Shown here piece after piece: positions 36,674-49,278 of a DNA stretch of 64,000 nucleotides (position 1 is its first letter; the number at the start of each line of letters is the position of its first letter). Below the pieces are notes generated by a model that was not told where the DNA came from, did no database searches, and saw only the letters and a program-made list of their open reading frames with translations. The DNA is from Sphagnum compactum (lineage: Eukaryota; Bryophyta; Sphagnopsida; Sphagnales), in contig OZ234503.1 of assembly GCA_965153455.1 (NCBI GenBank), positions 13,149,118 to 13,213,117 of the forward strand, in the 5' to 3' direction. The position numbers and the translations under genes were made by a program.

Positions 36674-38840
36674 GAGTGTATTCTTGATGAGGGTCCTGAG
36701 AAGGAGAACGGAGCTGAAAAAGCTTCAGTTGCAAAATCATTGTCAAAGAGCAAAAAATCATCTGTCATTAGGACAGTTAACAAGGACCCAGGGGATGATC
36801 TGGTGTTTCAAGTCAGTCATAAAGTATCCTACAAGACTGTCCTGAAAGGTAAGACTCCTCCATGCACATTTGTGCTTTCTTCGATCCTGATTATTTCTTT
36901 GAACTTTTCTGTTCATTTTTTGGGTTTGGCAACACAAAGGTCATTTGCTTATGTGAAGGTAATAGAGAAGGTAAAAGAAGACTGCTTGTCTAGTCATGTG
37001 CAACTGCCTCAAAAGCCAAGTGTCAGACATGGAGGTAGGAGAAGTGGATATCCACAAATGTGCAGGAAGTGATAGAAGTACTAGAATCATTGACAGGAAT
37101 TTGTCTTTCCATTGGACTGGCAGCACAGCATTCACTCATTTTGAAGGCCGGTAACATGGTGGAGAAGCTGGAATGGATTGCAAAGCTCAGGGGGTATATC
37201 GAGTTGCCTACAGATTCCTATATGAAAAGTGGATCTGTGAAGGAATCAAAGAGTTCTGGCAATATTGCAGCATTGTCCCCAGGTGTTTCAGGTGGCCATA
37301 CAATTTTCAGTATTTGCTACATGTTATTTGTCAGGGGCATAAGCTGCATCATGTTAATGGTATGCTGGTTTTGGATGAGAATTAGTGTTAAAAGTTTCTG
37401 TGTGTTGCATTGTTTTTGTGAGAACTGGATCCTTGCATTCTGAATGCTTTCTATCAGATCATTGAGTAAATTATTTGAATTTTGTTGTTGTTTTAACTGC
37501 TTATCAAGATTTGATAGGGCAATCATTAGTTCCATCGTTCTTTTATGGTATTTAGAGAAGATATGTACCCTTTTGTCCCAGGTGCAGGCTAATTAACTTT
37601 CTGGAACACCATGCTTCAGGAAATGTCAACTGTTTTAAGAAGGCCACTGGACCTGGAGGAAGAGCTCAGGTTGATGGCTCAAGAAGTGCGAGACTATGTT
37701 GAAGCTATGCTCAATAGTCTCTCTGCCAATATACCTAAAGTGAGGAATCCTGGTCCACAGTTCTTGACCAATCTGCCTTAAGATTTAGTTGTTCATAACT
37801 GCATTATCTGAAAGTGAGATAACAGCTTTCTTCTTCCAGCGGGGATCTTTGTTCTGGATCTTGTGTAGATGAAAAACAAGGGCTTGCAGACAGGAAATGT
37901 GAACAGAGTTTGGAGGATTGTTGAAATGCAACTTGGAACTGTTGAAAGAAGAAAGGTGTTTGAGCAGTCAACTGGAAGTCAAACTGAAATCCAAACTGAT
38001 CCTTTATGACTACTAGAGAATCCAAGAAATGGAAATGGATTTGTGGGGTCATATGGCATAATCAGTCAGTCACTCTGTGTTTGGCATATTGTCAAATGTG
38101 TATTATTGCTGGCTGTTGTGCTGTGTAAAGTAGAAAGAGCAAAGGAAGCAATGCTAAATCAGCTCTACAGCTCTATCAGTTACTGGTTTCTGTGAAGTGC
38201 TTTTGCTGAGTTCATTGACCAGATGCTAGAACCAAACTGTGCCTCACAGACTAGTCATGGTGCTTGTTCTTAGCCCTTGACTTACTCGACACCTCAGCCT
38301 TCATGACTCATAAGCATCCATCGTGGCTGGATTAGATGGCTCTGGTAGGTTTCTTTTTCACACAAACTGTTCCTTTATCACTGCATTTCATGAATATGAG
38401 CTATCTACACAGAGACTGGTATTCAAACAGGCAAGGATGACAAAAGGATGGTCTTCATGTACAAACCCTCTTTCATTTCCAAGTTGGAGAACAGTAGCCA
38501 TGCATCTCTGGAGATGTAAGATGAACCTAAGTTGACAGCGAGATGAGACATGTCTCATTGCCTAAAATGCAAATGTCCTTTACTTTGAGCCTGGAAATCC
38601 AATACTAAAGATGTTAATGTGACATTCTGTTAGATATGAAGCCCATTGTGATATGAAACCACTGATAGAAACCTAAGAACTAAGATTGTGAAGGCTCTGC
38701 AGGAAGTACAACAATAAATGAAGTGGAGGTTGAGGACTGGCGGGTAGCATTTGATGAGGCAGGAGCAATCCATTCCTCATCTTCTAACCACTCAATTTCA
38801 CTGCACAAATCTTCTAGAAGCCCCTCACTTGCAATGAATG
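36674..38840 (+). pseudogene. C-terminal remnant of a DRP2-type dynamin (PH and GED regions)
   Basis: Exon-like pieces: 36674-36848 (acidic and lysine-rich, ending VSHKVSYKTVLK, the PH-domain middle); 37124 to about 37290 (HSLILKAGNMVEKLEWIAKL, the PH-domain end); 37620-37739 ([20 protein letters not shown] then [14 protein letters not shown], start of the GED); 38112-38198 (AVVLCKVERAKEAMLNQLYS); about 38715-38840 (VEDWRVAFDEAG, like the DRP2 tail). Order and wording match plant dynamin-2, which moves clathrin-coated vesicles. The GTPase and middle domains are absent. The acceptor before 38112 reads tg instead of ag, the donor after 38194 is lost, and a stop follows at once. Introns are retained, so it arose by segmental duplication or capture rather than through mRNA. 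Confidence 0.8.
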
Positions 38841-40502
38841 TGCTTACCATCTTGAAATGGAAATCAGAATGATTATGAAGGAAGTAGTGACACTGGAAAA
38901 ATTAGTTGCCACACTACAGGAGATGACCTCCTCCACCTCCCTCTCCTGGTGCTCCAGTCTAAAATTACTAGATATTGTTTTGGTAAGCTCCTTTTTGTAC
39001 TTGTATCTCATTTTGAACTAAACCTCATTCTCCTGTGGTTGACATTTAAGTGGAGGATGATTTGGTTGTCTATGTTCAAAACAATTTTTTTTGTATTTCT
39101 GAGAGCAAATTTAATGCCAGCCTCTTTTCAGTTTGTCTGTGATAGATTCCGGGACCTGAGAATCTGTCACCGGTCTAGATTTCTCATGTATGTGGGGAGA
39201 TAGAAGTTGGTGTGAGAAAGGGACTGGTCATAGAGAAGGGGGCTTGCTGGAATCACTTTGGGGAGGAAATGAATGTGGTGAGAAGGGTAGAAGGAAGAAT
39301 GGTATAAGTTGGGGGGGAAGAAGGGGAAAGGGAGGACTTTAAATCAAAATAGGTCGAAAATGTTGCTGAATAAATGAAAATGTACAGTGGATTAAACAAA
39401 TTTCTCAAATGAGAGGTAACAGTGTTTAAAGGAAGAAATCAATCCTAAAGAAATGAATAGTTTTTGATACACCATTTGGATGGCTTTTTGAACTTGATCC
39501 TTGAAACCAGCAATAAAGACTTGAGTTTTTAAAACTCAAACTATGCATCATTTTCCTTTTCCTCGGCTTTCCCTTTTCCACTTAAAATTCAAAAAGATAT
39601 CACCATAAGTACATGATTGTAGTTAAACTTGAAAGGTGAGTGTATACCCATGTTTGGCACTGAAAACAGAGTGCACAAACATAGTTTAACTATTTTGGTC
39701 TATTTTAGCTACTACTATAAAAATCCCTTAACCCTTCAAGAAAAAATTCCATACAATAAAACTTGCTTAAAATCCTTTTAGTACTTTTAAAAGCCCTAAA
39801 AAAACCCTGAACCCTAAAACCATAAATCTAATTGCTACCACAGCACTACGCACAGCACTTGTCAGAGGAAAACTGTACGTAAACTGACAGGAAAAGACAT
39901 TTAACCTGATTCACTGCAGGTTTGGGTGCAGCAAGACTTTATGTGAAGCAAGAAAAAAGCAAGGATTGAACCATGTACTGGCAATGCTGTATATTAGATT
40001 CAATCTTGTCACCAAAAGGAGGTTCTGATACAAACCACTCAACTACGAGTCAGTGGCCTTTGAGAAAATGATATAGCGTTCTTAGCTCAAGAATATCTAT
40101 ATGGATATTACAAAATGGTTGATTTTGTTGCTGCTTTAGGATGGCAGATATCTCAACCTGTAATATCCATAGCACTCCCAAGTCCTACTGTACTAATTTA
40201 CAACTAACAAAGGAAAAAAAGGAAGAGTTCCTGGATATGCACCAAATGACAAAGAAGAAAGAACTTTAAGAGTTCCCAGATATGTCAAAAAAGCTTGCCA
40301 CTCAGGCCTAAACAGTCAAAGGTGAAGGGAAAGGTGGTAAGGAAAATAGACTGGATGTTCTCTGAGAACTGAAGAGCTCACAGAACAACAGTACAATGAT
40401 GAACAAGGAATGCTGAACCTGGAAGTGGAGAGTAAAAGAACAAAATATGGAGTAGGTCAGAGAAGAATATACATTTACACAACGAAAATCAGTTTTGAGG
40501 AT
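38841..40502. other. Spacer and DRP1 3' flank
   Basis: No gene supported. It contains the 3' UTR of the minus-strand DRP1 gene next to 40503 and a possible SINE near 39960-40060. A few short frames are unassigned. Confidence 0.4.
39960..40060 (-). mobile_element. Possible tRNA-derived SINE fragment
   Basis: Read on the minus strand there is an A-box-like tagttgagtgg (about 40045-40035) and, about 70 bp on, a B-box-like ggttcaatcc (39972-39963), the internal polymerase III promoter layout of plant SINEs. No cloverleaf fits, the spacing is long for a tRNA, and target duplications were not found. Confidence 0.35.
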
Positions 40503-43500
40503 TTACTTAGCCCATGCAACAGAATCAATCTCATCACGTGCACTTTTATAAAGCTCAAGTCTTCTGGAAAGCTGGTTCCTCCGCTCCATTAGTGCGGGAT
40601 CCTCATCCAACATCTGAGCCAACTGCTTTCCCTGCACATGACAACTTGTCCCACTACAGTTAGGCCCCCTGCCACTTAACAATCAATTGAAACTCTTTAG
40701 CCCATTATAGAAATTTTTGAATTTGGGATTTCTTTGCTTTGTACTAAGGAGCACATAGTCCTGTCCCACAAGTGCTTTCTCCTTGTCTCAAGGTAGTTTG
40801 AAATTATGCAACACCACAACATTTACAACTCTGAATCATTTAAGGCACCCAACAGATTGCCAAGAGATTCATACCTCTCGCTTCCCAACTTGAGTATAGA
40901 AATTATCCAGTAAAGAGTGCTTTGCCTCACGCACTTGACAATGCACAACAGCCTTTGGCAGGGAATTTTTCAGCAGGTCACATACCATGTTAACGTATGC
41001 TGAAACATTTGAACCTGCCAAAAAATCCAACCTGATTCACTGTTAGTGATTGATCACCCTATTTATTTTCTAGCTGAGAAATGAAATGCCCAAACTTGTA
41101 CAAGACAGGGTTACAGAGACATATCAAAAATTCACCTCATGCAGCATCCCTAAAGAAATCCTCTACAAAACGACCCTATCTAAGGGCTGGTGCACTCCCA
41201 TAACCCAGAAAGTACCAAAATAGACAAACCTCTCCTAAAGAGGTCCTCTGATCTACATGTGTGAAGAAACCACATTCACAGCTAGCTTCCCCATAATCTG
41301 ACAGAGACATTCAATTATATGTCTCATGAATCAATTGATGAAAACACTCACCAATCCTTCGCAAGTGGCCATCAGTGTATCGATCCATTGTAGATGCACC
41401 TGGATTTCCACCTTTTTCAACTTCTTGTGGAAGCTTTCGGAAGAAGTCAACAGTTAAGTAACTTGCCTCCATGTCAACTAGCTTAAGAGATGTTTTCTTA
41501 CTCTCCTCTCTCATCTTTTCAAGAGCCTCTATTGCTGCTTGTGTGAGCTCAGATCGCAAGGAAGGAAACCGTTTTAACTCCTGAAAATCACAAACCCTAA
41601 GCATAAATGTACATCAATCTTGGGACAGAGGGGTTGGGTAAAAGTTTGAGGAAGATGGGACCCTATGTATGTGGGAAAAAAATTCCATTCGAGTACATCA
41701 TACCTGCAAAGGTCCTACAGTAAAAGAGAAAACAGAACTTGTATAAGTAAGAGAACAAAATCTGGTTTTCTTACTGTACACTCCCCAACTGCTCTGCGGA
41801 CAAGATCCTTGAGGATAAAGTGTGTCTGCAAAGAGACATTGACCAACATAGTTAAGAAAATTCTGCTTACTTGAACCTAAGGCAAAATACTTTCCAGTAC
41901 GAAACTGAAGGGTGGAGGTTTTTCAATCCAGTTATGAAAGAAAGAGCTGATAGCATAAAAAGATGCTGCAGTGCTTCCAAAAACACAAGTGCCTTACAAT
42001 CCTGATACCAGTGGCAGATGATAAAGAGAAGGGGAGATTCAAGGTCAAGAAACTCAAATCTAAGACATACCGCATCAACAACTGCTTCTGCAGGGCCACG
42101 GAAAAGGAGAAGGCCACTCTCAATCAAGCGCCTGTAACCATTCTCTGGAGCAATAAGATGGGGTTGATACCCATCAGCTTCAGACACTACTTTCCTCACA
42201 TTCTGCATTGAAAGATGTTTTTCCAATGGGAGCTTCTTTAGTGCTGCTGGAAGCTGGTTGTCAAAAACTGAGTATATCTTTTCACCTCCTGGTCGCCTGT
42301 GGAAAGGAAAATGACAATTAGAAAGCTGTGAATGGTATGCTGGAAGATGAAAAAGAAGCACCAAGAAAATGGACTTACGAGCCATCTAGATGCTCCTTGA
42401 AGATGCGATCAAACGATCTGCAAAGCTCCAACACAGTATACAGCTGAGCCTGCACAAACATTGTGCAATGTACACAAATGATTAACACACTCCTCAGTTT
42501 GTAGGCCTGTAAGCATTCCCCCTCTAAAGAAGCATAAAGGTAAAATCCATTGTCAGTTTAAACATAGAAGGAAAACACTAAAGCTGACATGAATGTCCTT
42601 CAAGATACAACTTGCATTCAAAAATCATGACACTGGACACAGTTCTCTTTCATATGATGGACAAAGACTGTACAACACTACCAACTACTTCAATACGGAG
42701 TTACACAGGAAAGACAGTACAAAGGAAGAGCATATTTACCCCCGCATCATTGGCAAGAGGCCGGCCTATCTGATTCAATTCTGCTTCAATCTCATCTATA
42801 CTCTTGTTGATCATTGCCAAGATACTTGGAATACGTGCCTTGATCACTGCTTCCAGATGCTGCAGCCCAGAGACACATCAGCATTTATGCTTCGCTGGGG
42901 CTGCAAAAATTGCTAGTATCTATAAAAGGACCAGCCCAACATCTGCAAAGACTGTAACCAGATATTTGAGATAATTCAATACAGGGAGTTGTGGTTATAG
43001 TTCCAAGAGCACAGTACAGATGGAAACTTACCCAAAATCAGAGAAATCCTTCAAAGGAAAGGTTGAAACCTTATGCTCACAACAACCAAAAATCTAACAA
43101 GGACCAATGAATGCCTAATGAACTTACAGTGAACTATTAAAGTGCTAACTTCACAATTAAAGTGAAGCAATGAAGAATGCACAATGCACAGATGCAATGA
43201 ACTCTACACAAGAGGAGATGATTGTGTATTACAATACCTTTGACAAGAGCTTTCCCAAATATTCTGAGCCCATTCTGCTGGCAAGGTGCCCATAGTCTGG
43301 ACTCTGGGCAAAGTAATCACGTTCCCTGCGCCTAGCAGCAATCATATCTACATTTTTGTTGATGTCTTGCTGTGATCGATTCACCACTCCTACCCATGGA
43401 TGCTGCAATCGGTATGAATGTCCTTCCAGCACCTGGGCAAAAGTACCCAACAATAATTCGGCCTCCGATGAAATATACCACCTTTTGTTCCTATCCTGAA

Positions 43501-46499
43501 TCTTGCTGAGTATGTAGTGCAAACCTCAACAACTAAACTCTCTGATACTGCATAAAGTATGGGGAGCACCCTTGAATCATCCAAAGGCAGTCAGTGGTTA
43601 GACTAAAAGGATTTTCCCACAGAAGACCAAAAGATATTCCAGCTATGTTCAATTGGCCCTGTTTTTTAATGAATTAGGTCTTCAACAAGTATATGGTTGC
43701 TGAGAAGTCATTATCTTGCTCTGACAGCCTCAACTGGTGAACAAAAGAACAATGACTCACATCAAGAGCATTTGTACCCTTGTCCATCAAATCCAGCTTT
43801 GTTAGGACACCAAATGTTCTTTCACCTGAACATAAAAGGATAGACAGCAGTTAAAACGCATTATATTTCCTGATACATTCTAGTGCTTCATGTCATCATA
43901 AAGATACCAAAGTGAAATTTCTGCAAAACAATTTCCAGGGGAGAAAATTGTAAGTAAACTTGTGTGTCAGAGGAACAAAATGTGATCATGTAATCCCACA
44001 CACCATGTCAACTGTCCCTTGAGTTCATGACTGTTCTTGATCAAGCTTCTTTCTTTACACACTGTTGTAAATCATAAATCACAACAATTACCTTGTGGAT
44101 CAACTTCTCTGGCAATCTTGATAGCATCAGAGGTTGCAATGTCCTGATTGGCAGGAGAGACAGCAAGAATAATGGTATTTGGCTGCAAAAAAGAACAACT
44201 CCACATTCACATTATGTAAAGAAACTGCATTTTTTGCCAAATTGTACCTCAGATGTCCACATATGACTAAAGACAAGTTTCCTCCAAACTAGAGTGTGAA
44301 AGACAGATAAAAGTCAAATGTCAATGTTGCACATAGGGAAGTGCAATTGACAACATCCACCAAACTCCAGAAAGACCAGCATGAATAGGAATCTACAAAG
44401 ACAATTACCTTCTCAATGTAAGATCGAACCATGTTTTCTATCTCCCCCACAATGCTGTCCGATTGCCCCTCTACAGACACAAGTGTGCAAAATTCAAAAG
44501 GCTTATATAACCACAACTAGCACATAGCAAAAACCACATAGCACAGACATGACATTTGTCTCAGAACATTAGATGAAACTACAATGGCAGAACAATGGCA
44601 CCCCTCAGAAATCATCAAAGAAGAGCCACTTTCCAATGCTTTCAGATGTGGCACAAGATGGCACTCACCAATGGCAATCTTTGTCAGACCTGGTAGATCG
44701 ATGAGAGTAAGATTCACCACTGAAATTACAACAAGAGAATGCATGAGAAACCTTTGAACAAAGTTTCAAAAGTAATACTCAGAGAATGATTGATTCCTTA
44801 TTGCAAAGCAAGGGATCCTGACAACTACAGCCAAAACCTGCAGAGACCAAGGTATATGGTCAAGTTCAACCATAGGTAAAGGAAAAGCTAGATCTCAAAC
44901 ATAGGCCTCCCCCACTCTGGAGGAAATTTAACTCACCATTTGGAGAGTACACACTAAGATGAATGGGGACAGGAGAAATCTGCCTTGATCGGCCTGTAAC
45001 TCGGTCTGTCTCCTCTGCAATCTCTCTCCTTACAGCACCTGCATAATAAGTACACACATCATTTACTGTGTATACCTTTGACCCATAAGTATATCTACAA
45101 AGTAACTCAAAAAACAGGGGAAATTTGTTAGCTGAAAATTGCAGCAGAAAGCAACATCACATGAAAGTATTTCTTACCAAAGTCTGTAAACCTCTTCTTT
45201 GGCATGTGCAGAAACTCAGCATACTCAACTTTATCATCGATCTTGTGAAGTTGCAGCACAAGTGGTCTTCTTGTGACAATTCCTACCACATGCAGGAGAC
45301 TACCTCAGCTTCACTAGCTAACCAACAATCTTAAGTTGTTCAAGTACCAGCATTACCATTTGAGGACATCACAAGTCTTAGGCAACAAACCTGCTACTGT
45401 TCAGATCTTTCTCAAATGCTGCTAATCCAGTCACTACGACCAACTTGTTGCCAAAAGTGCATAAATCTCACTAAACCTAGCTGACAGCATTCTAAAAGAC
45501 TTAATAGTGTACAAGCTTGCCTTAAAATTTCAGCCTCCACTGAAGAAGACAATGATTAGTGGAGTGGCTACTCACCTGATCCTCGAGGTAGGAAATCTCG
45601 TCCCACAATGCTCTCGAGCACTGAAGACTTTCCAGAGCTCTGAAATGAAAGATAAATAGTACGTTAGGTTAGAGCTAAGACATTTGTTAACCAAGTGTAA
45701 TGTAGATGTGATATCCATAACAAACAATCTTATAGACAAGCCAATGGAGCTTGCTCATTGCTAAACCCCAGCAAAACAATCTTCATCCTTGGGAAGTGGA
45801 GTTTGGCCTTCAAAATTCAAAACCCATCCTCAACCACTCAGAAAGAATTGGGCGACCTTGACTGAAGGACCAGACGAGAGTCATCAATTCCATGTCATAA
45901 TTTAGGTGCAATATTATGATGTTAGCAACAGGGCAAGAAGGAGGTACAAAACCTCCTATCTGATTTTGCAAGGGACATGAAGAACAATGCCTAAAACACT
46001 ACTGGCCCTATTTGTTAAAGATTGGAAAATCAAACAATCTCATGCTTAGACAAGCCAGATCTGCCATCAACACTGGCAAGCCCAAAACCTGGCTCTAGGG
46101 TAATATTCAAAGTGTGCTGTCAGAAGGATGCTTGATGACTTGGGGCTTTAGAACTTGTGTTGCAGTTGAAATTATGGCTAGTCTCATTGTAGAATTGCAG
46201 ACCTAATAAATCTGAATTGAGGCACTAGATGGAAAGTTTTGCAAAGGAGAAATCTTTCCAATTCTTGCAAATCCCTGCAATGGGACTCAGGAAAACCAGA
46301 TTTTGTACAAGAGATGAGTAGACAATTGAGAATGCAGAATCGATGAAGGCTAGTGAGTGAAATGGCATACCTGGCCTCCTACAACCACCACTGTGGGCAA
46401 AGACTCCCAAAGGCTTTGCAGAGTTCCTTCTCCTCCATAGTCACCGAGAGCTGTGCAAGCTCTCTGTATTCTGTTCACGAGGCCTATCAAGTTATCCAT
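40503..46499 (-). CDS. DRP1: Dynamin-related protein 1 (DRP1 subfamily)
   Basis: Complete large GTPase gene. Coding exons: 46499-46371, 45639-45576, 45282-45178, 45038-44937, 44719-44669, 44470-44409, 44182-44092, 43825-43761, 43432-43238, 42859-42740, 42449-42379, 42296-42071, 41825-41775, 41580-41352, 41014-40875, 40631-40503 (TAA). All introns are GT-AG and every phase closes, giving 609 residues, against 610 for Arabidopsis DRP1A. Visible motifs: P-loop GGQSSGKS (41-48), DLPG (141-144), TKLD (210-213), VNRSQQD (240-246), middle domain, and a C-terminal GED ending [10 protein letters not shown]. No PH domain or proline-rich tail, as expected for DRP1. Family members assemble at the cell plate and at clathrin-coated pits and drive membrane tubulation and fission in cytokinesis and endocytosis. 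Start choice: the first ATG gives the conserved [20 protein letters not shown]. The suffix letter (A to E) cannot be set. Confidence 0.96.
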
Positions 46500-47030
46500 T
46501 CTTGACGGCCCTTCAGCACTGTTTGGTCAAGTAGCAGCGCTCACTCCTGTCTTCAAGCTTTAAGAAGAAGAAGAAGACTCTGCAAACCATAAAAAAGAGA
46601 TTTACAGCAGCAGCGCATTAGACAATGCTTTCGTGAAATTGCGAAGCAAATTCTTCAGAAGGAACAGAACAAGTTCCTAACAGCGTACACTGCAAATTGC
46701 AAGGTCCAACCAAAGCAACTCGAGAAAACAGAGGAGCCATTACAGAATAGGCAACCGACGACAAGCAAAACAATCATTCCTTCTTTCTTCTTAAGGATAC
46801 TCTGGTGAGCAATACGGACTAGTTTTCTGACAAGCGTCTACTGGAAAGAGAGAAGAAGGCACTGGCAGTACCTAACCAAAACAGAAAACAAAAGACTGAA
46901 AGAGGAAGAAAAGTTACCTAAGATGCTCTTGTGAAGCTTTCGGAAGCGAGACTGTGATGACAGATACTCGGGCAAAGAATTCTGGTTCGAGAGTCAGAAT
47001 GTTTTCGAACTCATTGGAAGCCGCCCTCGA
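46500..47030 (-). promoter_or_regulatory. DRP1 5' UTR with probable intron
   Basis: On the minus strand a strong acceptor (tttttatggtttgcag, AG at 46581-46580) lies 80 bp ahead of the ATG, and a good donor (cttag then gtaac, GT at 46917-46916) lies further upstream. This suggests a 5' UTR intron at about 46917-46580 and an untranslated first exon upstream of it. Leader introns are common in highly expressed plant genes. A cDNA would settle it. Confidence 0.5.
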
Positions 47031-47254
47031 GCACTTGCTGCAAAGCCGACGCTCCCTCAACCGAGACAAAATACGCCGCAGTAAGCGACAATTCCAGGTT
47101 CAAAAGAAGTGGAATGACGGATGGCGATACGAGAAGCTCCAGATAAATTCCGTGCGAAGAAAAAACCGAAAGAAAAGGCCGAAAACGCCACTGCAACCAC
47201 GCGTGCGTGTGAGAGAGAGAGAGAGCTCGGAACACAAATCGCGGAAGGCCTGCT

Positions 47255-47668
47255 TGTAGGCTGCAGCAAAGGAAGAAGACGACGACGAGTCTGGATGAAA
47301 AGAAGTTTCTTATTCATCCATCCGAGCTATATATTCACTTGCGTTAAGAAAACGTCCTCGAGAATGCCAGTCACGGATGAGCGAACAATGAATGACCTTT
47401 TCATACATCCATCTATCCATCCATGTCGAACGGGATGAGAAAACGAGAAGACGAATAGTGGTGCTTCTTGTAGCCTGCAGCAAGCAAGAATGAGACGACG
47501 GCGAGTCTGGATGAGAATAAGTTTCTTATTCATCCATCCTAATCTATGCAATTCAATTACGGTAAGCAAACGACCTGCTGGCTGGCGAATGCCAATCACG
47601 GATGAGCCAATAATGAATCATCTTTTCGTACATCCATCTATCCATCCATATCCAACGGGATGTGAAAA
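47255..47668. repeat. 214-bp direct duplication upstream of DRP1
   Basis: Two adjacent copies (about 47255-47468 and 47469-47668) share tgtag-ctgcagcaa, gagtctggatga, gtttcttattcatccatcc, cacggatgagc and catccatctatccatccat. Each copy contains the self-complementary ggatgaa...ttcatcc. Lies about 0.8 kb upstream of the DRP1 start codon. Confidence 0.8.
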
Positions 47669-47699
47669 CGGATGGTGCTTTGAATCCACATCAGCAGCA

Positions 47700-49020
47700 G
47701 AAAATGTCAAACCAGGCGATGTTGTTTTCCATCCATTTTTCTCTTTTTTTTCATCGAATTTTGTGGAATGCGAATTGTGCAGAGTAGACGCGGATCGGTT
47801 TTGTTTTCGTTGCAAAAGAGAATTTCTTTCTACAGTACTGAAGACTAGGTACTAGGCGACAGTTATTTATTTATTTATTTATTTGTTATATTGCCCCAAT
47901 CTAATGGACGTGCATGTGTAGATTTTGGGTGCACCCATCCAACTGATGGGTTGTTTTGACATCTACCCATCTATTTGTTGGGTTTCTTCTCAAAATATGA
48001 ATGTTCAGTAACTGATTTGATCATGCCTTTATATCATTTTATTTTTTGGGTTGTTGTCACTTGCCTTTTTGTATCATGAGGTTTCATATCACTATGAAAT
48101 GTAAAAAATAATTTCATATGATTAATTTTTAAATAAAATTTGTTTGATAAACATACAAATAATTAGTTTCAACTCCTTTAAAATCTTATTCAAATGAGAT
48201 TCTTAAAAAATTGATTTGAAAGATTATACAAAAATACCATAAGTACTGGTCATTGGTGGTGGGTCTGTTTTTATGCCTGCAATTATGGATGGAACAACTC
48301 GGTCGATTAGGTCGGCTAAAGTGTATTAGCCAACACACGACTACTAGGTCAATTTTTTTGCAACACCAATTATGTCTCTCCGGGATTGTGCAATTATGTG
48401 GTAGGTAAAGACCAAGGCCGTGGGCTTTATTGGAATAAGGACTTATAGAAATGGTCATCCTTTTATGTATGTGGGAAACTCTCCCTCCTACTATCAAGTA
48501 GTAGGTGTAAGAACCCTTTTCCCCGCTTGTTCTAGGCCCCTTCTTTTGGAAATGCCCCCCACTCTGGCCCTTGGGGCTTTACCCTGCACTTATTTCCCTT
48601 AGCATACTCAACCCCGTATTATGTCCACTATGCACTCACCCTAGGCCTTATACTACACATAATATGGGATGCAAATTACTCCTGGTCTTAGGCCCCCTTG
48701 TTTCTAGAATGCCCTCACCCTAGGTCTTTATCCTACACGTAAAGACCTGTGCCAATGTTTTCAGTGTAGGGTAAAGCCCGAGGGGGGAGGGCTTTACAGG
48801 AATAAAGGCCCTGTGAGGCAGAGCTGCATGTAGGTCCAATTCGTGTCCCCCTAGGGCTTTATCCTATCTGTCCTGAATGACCATTTGGTCAAATCTCTCA
48901 TTTTCATTCACCAAACGACCCTTTTTTGGTAAGGTGTGGTGCTGAATGCCTTCTCTCAATAAATAGTAGGACATTTCATTTCTGAAGCTTGCAACTAGAT
49001 ATAAGAACTAGGTATAAAAT
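47700..49020. other. Spacer with an inverted-repeat region
   Basis: No gene supported. (TTTA)n at about 47862-47884. Between about 48411 and 48815 several ggctttaccct / agggtaaagcc and ggctttat..ggaataa motifs occur in both orientations, as in a nested or decayed foldback element; exact ends could not be set. Confidence 0.45.
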
Positions 49021-49023
49021 AAG

Positions 49024-49278
49024 GGAAAATTTTAAATTCACACCTTTTTTGGTTAAATTCACACCCTTCGTGCGTCCGATTTTATGCAGATTAAACTTTA
49101 AGAGTATGTTCCTTTATCAGTTCAATTACTTCTGCGAGCAAGTTCTCGAGCAAGTTCTCGAGTTGTGCCCTGATTGACCACAGACCCCACACTTGCGTCC
49201 TTCCACGTATTCAAAGTGAGACTTGTCACAAGAAAGGGTGTGAATTTAACCAAAAAAGGTGTGAATTTAAAATTTTCC
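49024..49278. mobile_element. MITE, 255 bp with perfect 45-bp terminal inverted repeats
   Basis: Positions 49024-49068 and 49234-49278 are perfect reverse complements (begin ggaaaattttaaattcacac). The interior carries a short tandem gcaagttctcgag (about 49138-49162). No coding capacity. Identical arms suggest a fairly recent insertion. A target duplication is unclear because the flanks are A/T-rich on both sides. Confidence 0.85.

Noticed and set aside
46954-47855. Several 80-120 codon frames upstream of DRP1
   Set aside because: They follow the 214-bp duplication and GA-rich leader sequence; similarity among them reflects the DNA duplication, not a protein family.
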